Shown piece after piece: positions 14,401-18,665 of a DNA stretch of 18,665 bases (the stretch's first letter is position 1; every line of letters begins with the position of its first letter). The notes under the pieces were generated by a model. It ran no database searches, was not told where the DNA came from, and saw nothing but the letters and a program-made list of their open reading frames with translations. The stretch lies in contig SLOS01000349.1 in the NCBI GenBank assembly GCA_007132365.1, forward strand, positions 1 through 18,665. The letters are read 5' to 3'. Made by a program: the position numbers and the translations under genes. The DNA comes from Bacteroidales bacterium (lineage in GTDB: Bacteria > Bacteroidota > Bacteroidia > Bacteroidales > PUMT01).

Positions 14401-17400
14401 CTGATGGACCCGTTTATAGAGCATGCTGAAGATTACAGTGGCGGGGACTTCTACATAAACCTCGGAAATGTTTCGGAAGACATCCTTAAAGACGGACGGA
14501 AGAGTTTTGAAAACGGTTTGCCAATAAGTGAGGAGGTGACAAATGTTGACACTACCGCATGGGGCCGGGTTCCAACACAGCAGTCTCTTGTAAACGCCTT
14601 CGACGATAATCCCAGGGCCAGGGAGTTCCAGGATGTGGGACTTAATGGTTTGCGCACGGTTGACGAGCGTTCATTTTTTGCTGATTTTCTGGATGAGATA
14701 GCACAGTTTGTTGGCCAGGATTCACCTGCTTATCAAAATGCATGGGATGACCCTTCGAGTGATAATTATCGTTATTTCAGGGGCAGGGAGTGGGATGCCC
14801 GTGAGGCTGATATACTCACAAGGTACAGATACTATAATAACATGGAGGGTAACTCCCCCACTTCCGAACAATCACCGGAATCATATCCCACATCTGCAAC
14901 CACTCTGCCCAATACGGAAGATATAAACCGGGACAATACCCTGAACAAATCGGAAGCATATTTTCAGTACCGTGTCAGTATAAGGCCTGAGGACCTCCGT
15001 GTGGGGCATAATTATGTGGTTGACTCCGTCCGTACTTCGGTCAAGTTCCCTAATGGTGAGCAGTCCTCTGTTAACTGGTACCAGTTCAGGGTTCCTTTGT
15101 CTGACTATGAGAGGGCTGTCGGTCCGATTCAGGATTTCAAATCCATCCGTTTTATACGTATGTTCCTCACCGGTTTTGAAGACCCGGTAGTTATGAGGTT
15201 TGCCCGCCTTGACCTGGTCAGAAGTGACTGGCGGCAATACAACCTGTCCCTTATGGAAGGGCAGGAGGGACTGGCACATCCCGAGAAGGTAACGGGGACT
15301 TTTGATATTTCTGCCGTCAATATTGAAGAAAATGCCAGTAAGACGCCTGTGAACTATGTACTGCCTCCCGGGATCGACCGGGTAATTGACCCGACCAACC
15401 CACAGCTTCAGCAGCTCAATGAACAGTCCATGGTACTTAAGGTTGAAAATCTTGAAGATGGTGATGCAAGGGCTGCTTTTAAAAACCTGAATCTCGATAT
15501 AAGGCAATACAGGAGAATCCAGATGGAGGTGCATGCCGCGGCATTACCCGGTGATATTCTCAATGATGGCGATCTTACCATGTTCATCAGGCTGGGGACC
15601 GATTACAGGAATAATTATTATGAATATGAGATACCTTTGAGGGTGACCCCACCCGGACGTTATGACAACAACAGGGACAGCGACAGACTGATTGTCTGGC
15701 CTGACGAGAACAGGCTTGATATAGAACTCGATATATTTCAACAGCTTAAACAGGCCAGGAATCAGCAGATGAATACTCCGGGATCAAATATCTCAGTCTC
15801 CACGGTCTTTTCGCAGATGGATGGCGAAAACCGGGTTAAAGTAGTTGGTAATCCCAATCTGAGTAATGTAAGAACCATGATGATAGGAGTCCGGAACCCG
15901 AGCCGTATCACTGATCACCGACAGGATGATGACGGTTTGCCCAGGTCGGGTGAAATTTGGGTAAATGAACTTCGGCTTACCAACTTCAACGAGGAAGGCG
16001 GATGGGCTGCAAATGCCAGACTCACTGCAAGGCTGGCAGACCTTGGCACTGTTACTTTTGCAGGCTCCACCAGCCAGCCCGGGTTTGGCAGTATCGAAAA
16101 GAAAGTAAATGAAAGGTTGCAGGAGCAGATAAATCAGTATGACATATCGACCAATCTGGAACTTGGGAGATTCTTCCCTGAAGATTCAGGAGTTCGCATC
16201 CCTTTGTATTTAGGCTATTCAGAAGGATTTATTAATCCCAAATATAATCCGATCGATCCGGACGTACCCCTAAGGGATGCCATGGATTCTGCCCAGACAA
16301 GACGTGAAAGAGACTCAATCCGCGATATAGCCCAGGATTATACCCAGAGAAAAAGCCTGAATCTGACAAATGTGCAGATATCAAGGCCTGGCGCCCCACA
16401 AAGATTTTACAGTATCAGCAACTGGTCCCTCAGTTATGCTTTCAGTGAGATGTTCGGGCGCAACATTAACACTGATTATCGCATTCAGCGCAATTTCCGG
16501 GGAGGGTTGAACTACAATTATACAGGCCAGCCCAATAACATCACCCCGTTCAGCAGCTGGAGCATCCTCAGGTCTCCTGCATTGCGTATATTAAGGGATT
16601 TTAATTTTTATTACTCCCCCTCCTTCCTCTCGTTCCGGACCGACCTGAACAGGTATTACCAGGCTAACCAGTTAAGGAACATCAATAACCCCGATTTCCT
16701 GATTTTGCCAACCTATCAGAAAGATTTCCACTGGAACAGGTTTTATGATATGAGGTTCGACCTGACCCGGCAGCTGAGATTTGAGTTTTCTGCCACCAAT
16801 ACTGCACGTATTGATGAACCTGAGGGGATAGTGGACAGGTACAGGGATCCTGACAGTTACCGGCAGTGGAAAGACTCTGTACTGATCAACCTCAGGAATC
16901 TCGGACGAACCACCCGGTATTACCATTCGGCAAATCTTACCTATACACTGCCTGTTAACAAGATCCCGTTTTTTAACTGGGTAAACATTACTGCACGATA
17001 TAATTCTACCTACGGCTGGGATACAGGAATGATACTGCCCGATACAGTTGATATAAACCTCGGGAATATAATAAAGAACAGCAACACCACTCAGCTCAAC
17101 GGACAGTTTAACCTTGTGAACCTTTATAACAAGGTAGGATACTTCCAAAGGGTGAATCAAAGTGGCCGCCAGGTGCGGGGAGGGGCGGCTGCCCAGCCCC
17201 GTGAACGGGTTTACAGGGATGTCACTTATGAGAGGAGGAATGTTAATTTCAGGGCAGATCAGACCCGCATAATCAACCATAATCTGAATACTCCTGACAT
17301 TGTGGTAAGGGTGACCGACGCCCAGGGCCGGCCCGTTAGCGGGCGGACTGAGATTCTGAGTGAACGAAGGGCCAGTTTCACTCCGGAAGATGACATTCAG

Positions 17401-18665
17401 GGTGCAACCATCAGGGTTGAGGGTAAGGTGGAGGTCGGGGAATCAATCATTAACAAGATTGCCGAGCATTCTGCCAGGTTTGTTATGGCTGTAAAGAATA
17501 TCGGGGTGTCATATTCACATACTGACGGTACAATTCTGCATGGTTATTTACCGCGGACCGACTGGTTGGGCACCCAGTCCTACAATGATGCGCTGGCTCC
17601 GGGGTGGCCCTTCATCCTTGGATACCAGGACCCGGATTTTGCATGGAAAGCAATCCGACACGGATGGATGACCACCGATACCACCCTGAATGAGCCCTTT
17701 ATGATGAGCCACAGTAATACCTTTAATCTTCGCAGCACCATAGAACCAATTCAGGGATTCCGCATTGACCTTACGGCAAGCCGCACCTTTGTCAACAATA
17801 TGCATGAATATTATTATGCCGACAGATTTGGCGATTTTCATGCAAGTAATAAGATAAATTCCGGTAATTTCAATATGACCTTTGTATCCCTGAGAACAGC
17901 CTTTGAAAAACCCACCGGTGAAAATAACTACTATTCTTCAGCTTATGAGGATTTTGGCCGTTACAGGAGTATAATTGCAGGAAGGCTTGCAGACAGAAGG
18001 GGGCATTCAGCGGATTATGATCCGGGAGCTTCTGATGAGGAAGGGTTTCCTGACGGTTACGGAAATTTGTCCCAGGAAGTATTATTGCCTGCTTTCATGG
18101 CTGCATACGGCCGGATGGATCCAGGAAATATAACATTGAGAACATTCCCGATGATACCTTTACCCAACTGGAGAATAGTTTACGACGGACTTTCCCGTGT
18201 GCCCCTTCTTAACCGTGTGCTGGAGTCAGCGAATATTAATCATGCCTACCGTTCCACTTACAGTATCTCCAATTATATCACCAATCTGAGCTACAGGGAG
18301 GGCGATGACGGACTCAGCTATGTAAGGGATAATGTCAGGGGTAATTTTATTTCAGAATTTGATATCTCTTCTGTAGCATTAAGCGAGCAGTTCAATCCCC
18401 TGGTCAATATTGATATAACCTGGAACAATAACTTTACATCCAGGGCTGAGTTGCGGAAGACGAGGACTGTCTCGCTGAGTTTTGCAAACAATCAGATTTC
18501 TGAGATAAAAAGCGATGAGATGGTGTTTGGAATAGGCTACCGGTTCAGGGATGTACAGTTTATATACAGGACCGCCGGCACGCAGAGGGAGTTGAGAAGC
18601 GACCTTAATTTAAGGGCTGATCTCTCAATCAGGGAAAATCTTACAATTGTAAGAAGGCTTGCAGA
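11437..18665 (+). CDS. sprA: Cell-surface protein SprA/Sov, type IX secretion outer-membrane channel (C-terminus beyond right edge)
   Basis: Giant outer-membrane beta-barrel through which type IX secretion cargo leaves the cell; called SprA in Flavobacterium and Sov in Porphyromonas. The frame is open from after the ruvA stop to the last base. 2409 full codons are present, about the entire length of known SprA (roughly 2400-2500), so probably only the last several dozen residues are missing. No in-frame ATG occurs before 11743, which is too far in. TTG at 11437 gives Met-Val-Lys-Thr-Ser-Lys, a hydrophobic signal (about residues 12-22) and a cleavage zone near residue 25, so I chose it. Family landmarks: RVEVWVTN then NIVAF (about 337-356), the plug/barrel stretch with LAWYVIDPLF, LNPAGRWGG and GEIWVNELRLTNFNEEGGWA (near 1506-1525), and a C-terminal run of short beta strands ending ENLTIVRRLA. 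Co-transcription with ruvA is likely. Confidence 0.95.
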   Translation, partial: MVKTSKYSGISFWALLFLVFFLTSGTSTRFHESENFSGESQSKTESGGYIQEVQQPQLQDPPQSGRIPLPPHFRIITEYDIATNSYLLRRKAGEIEIGRPGVMSFEEYRKYSLEKAMSEYWQQRARGEAADGRAEFIPGLSLGVEAIDMIFGSDVVNIQPQGSAELIFGINTVKNERPDLQEELRRTTTFDFQEKIQMNVTGTIGDRVSLGINYNTEAMFEFENQTKLEYTGSEDEIIQRIEAGNVTLPLPGSLITGSQSLFGLKTELRFGNLTVTSVLSQQKGESSVIEVRGGAQTQDFEVFADDYDANRHFFLSQYFRDTYEASLRNLPVITSGINISRVEVWVTNKTNNFENSRNIVAFMDLAESQENIFSDNIFSQDPSRPGKHPRNSLNNLYEMMTTTYSGIRNITQVTTTLQPLRPDFIIGQDYEEIENARKLSPRDYSINSRLGYISLNTALNADEVLAIAFEYTMGGQIYRVGEFSNEGITAPEALVVKLLKGTNLTPRLPTWKLMMKNVYSIGAWQVNRRDFVLNVMYQDDQTGNALNYIPAGRIQEQTLLRVMNLDNMNSQLDPYPDGSFDFLEGVTINSSTGRIFFPVLEPFGSHLRSKIGDDAIANRYVFQELYDSTQTIARQIAEKNKFMLAGTYQSTAGSEIPLNAMNVPRGSVIVTAGGIQLTENIDYTVDYTLGRVQIINDGLLESGTPIRISLESQSLFNIQTKTLVGSHFDYRFSDNFNVGATILNLTERPLTQKVNFGDEPISNTIWGLNTSYRTESRFLTNLIDRLPFIQTSAVSSISFQGEFAHLIPGHSRALGSAGVSYIDDFEATKTTIDLKMPSAWIISSTPEGQDLFPESALSNDLAYGYNRALLAWYVIDPLFLRNTSATPGHIRNNPDLQSSHFVREIFERELFPARETPSGIPTNIPVLNLAYYPQDRGPYNYDVRPSAWSAGIDAGGRLLNPAGRWGGIMRSLFTTDFEAANIEYVEFWLMDPFIEHAEDYSGGDFYINLGNVSEDILKDGRKSFENGLPISEEVTNVDTTAWGRVPTQQSLVNAFDDNPRAREFQDVGLNGLRTVDERSFFADFLDEIAQFVGQDSPAYQNAWDDPSSDNYRYFRGREWDAREADILTRYRYYNNMEGNSPTSEQSPESYPTSATTLPNTEDINRDNTLNKSEAYFQYRVSIRPEDLRVGHNYVVDSVRTSVKFPNGEQSSVNWYQFRVPLSDYERAVGPIQDFKSIRFIRMFLTGFEDPVVMRFARLDLVRSDWRQYNLSLMEGQEGLAHPEKVTGTFDISAVNIEENASKTPVNYVLPPGIDRVIDPTNPQLQQLNEQSMVLKVENLEDGDARAAFKNLNLDIRQYRRIQMEVHAAALPGDILNDGDLTMFIRLGTDYRNNYYEYEIPLRVTPPGRYDNNRDSDRLIVWPDENRLDIELDIFQQLKQARNQQMNTPGSNISVSTVFSQMDGENRVKVVGNPNLSNVRTMMIGVRNPSRITDHRQDDDGLPRSGEIWVNELRLTNFNEEGGWAANARLTARLADLGTVTFAGSTSQPGFGSIEKKVNERLQEQINQYDISTNLELGRFFPEDSGVRIPLYLGYSEGFINPKYNPIDPDVPLRDAMDSAQTRRERDSIRDIAQDYTQRKSLNLTNVQISRPGAPQRFYSISNWSLSYAFSEMFGRNINTDYRIQRNFRGGLNYNYTGQPNNITPFSSWSILRSPALRILRDFNFYYSPSFLSFRTDLNRYYQANQLRNINNPDFLILPTYQKDFHWNRFYDMRFDLTRQLRFEFSATNTARIDEPEGIVDRYRDPDSYRQWKDSVLINLRNLGRTTRYYHSANLTYTLPVNKIPFFNWVNITARYNSTYGWDTGMILPDTVDINLGNIIKNSNTTQLNGQFNLVNLYNKVGYFQRVNQSGRQVRGGAAAQPRERVYRDVTYERRNVNFRADQTRIINHNLNTPDIVVRVTDAQGRPVSGRTEILSERRASFTPEDDIQGATIRVEGKVEVGESIINKIAEHSARFVMAVKNIGVSYSHTDGTILHGYLPRTDWLGTQSYNDALAPGWPFILGYQDPDFAWKAIRHGWMTTDTTLNEPFMMSHSNTFNLRSTIEPIQGFRIDLTASRTFVNNMHEYYYADRFGDFHASNKINSGNFNMTFVSLRTAFEKPTGENNYYSSAYEDFGRYRSIIAGRLADRRGHSADYDPGASDEEGFPDGYGNLSQEVLLPAFMAAYGRMDPGNITLRTFPMIPLPNWRIVYDGLSRVPLLNRVLESANINHAYRSTYSISNYITNLSYREGDDGLSYVRDNVRGNFISEFDISSVALSEQFNPLVNIDITWNNNFTSRAELRKTRTVSLSFANNQISEIKSDEMVFGIGYRFRDVQFIYRTAGTQRELRSDLNLRADLSIRENLTIVRRLA

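Noticed and set aside
16672..17280. Minus-strand open frame of 202 codons, and a similar one at 14881-15534
   Set aside because: Both lie wholly inside sprA, which is unbroken in its own frame with strong family resemblance. They are by-products of codon bias.

Overview
The window looks like chromosomal DNA from a Bacteroidota bacterium, probably class Bacteroidia (Bacteroidales or Marinilabiliales type). Five things point that way: a complete ruvA followed directly by the giant type IX secretion gene sprA; an ExbB / small membrane protein / ExbD / ExbD cluster; near absence of Shine-Dalgarno sequences; perfect or near-perfect TAnnTTTG (-7) promoter boxes upstream of gene heads; and a tRNA gene without an encoded CCA. 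Base composition is moderate and even. I see no integrase, transposase, CRISPR array or phage module. No gene-free stretch exceeds about 200 bases.

Layout. Everything from the left edge to about 10.65 kb is on the minus strand and is read here from right to left. (a) A proline dehydrogenase gene (10646-9435) overlaps by 4 bases a small two-span membrane protein gene (9438-8941), followed by a hairpin. (b) A glutamate dehydrogenase gene of the NAD type (8739-7402) has its own TAnnTTTG box, a pair of 15-bp repeats just upstream, and a rho-independent terminator. (c) dprA (7293-6163), a second glutamate dehydrogenase gene of the NADP type (6106-4766), a TatD-family hydrolase gene (4752-3976) and a type I asparaginase gene (3976-2948) are tightly packed, the last two overlapping by one base. 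(d) A tRNA-Ser(GGA) gene. (e) A TolQ/ExbB gene with a good promoter, a four-span membrane protein gene and two exbD genes, ending in a bidirectional terminator. (f) The first 82 codons of an exported beta-helix-like protein, cut by the left edge. On the plus strand, ruvA (10831-11412) and sprA (11437 to beyond the right edge) diverge from the proline dehydrogenase unit.

How the genes work together. Proline dehydrogenase feeds proline towards glutamate. Asparaginase releases aspartate and ammonia. The two glutamate dehydrogenases interconvert glutamate and 2-oxoglutarate, apparently with opposite coenzymes. The stretch 2.9-10.6 kb is therefore rich in glutamate/ammonia metabolism, with DprA (transforming-DNA handling) and TatD as non-metabolic passengers. 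The ExbB/ExbD unit is a proton-driven energiser for outer-membrane work, and SprA is the outer-membrane channel of type IX secretion; both concern the cell envelope but are separate units.

Most genes are recognisable housekeeping families. I found no clearly new multi-gene system. The most useful leads are the NAD/NADP glutamate dehydrogenase pair with a putative activator site on only one of them, the unnamed four-span protein inside the ExbB/ExbD operon, and non-ATG starts for two exported proteins.
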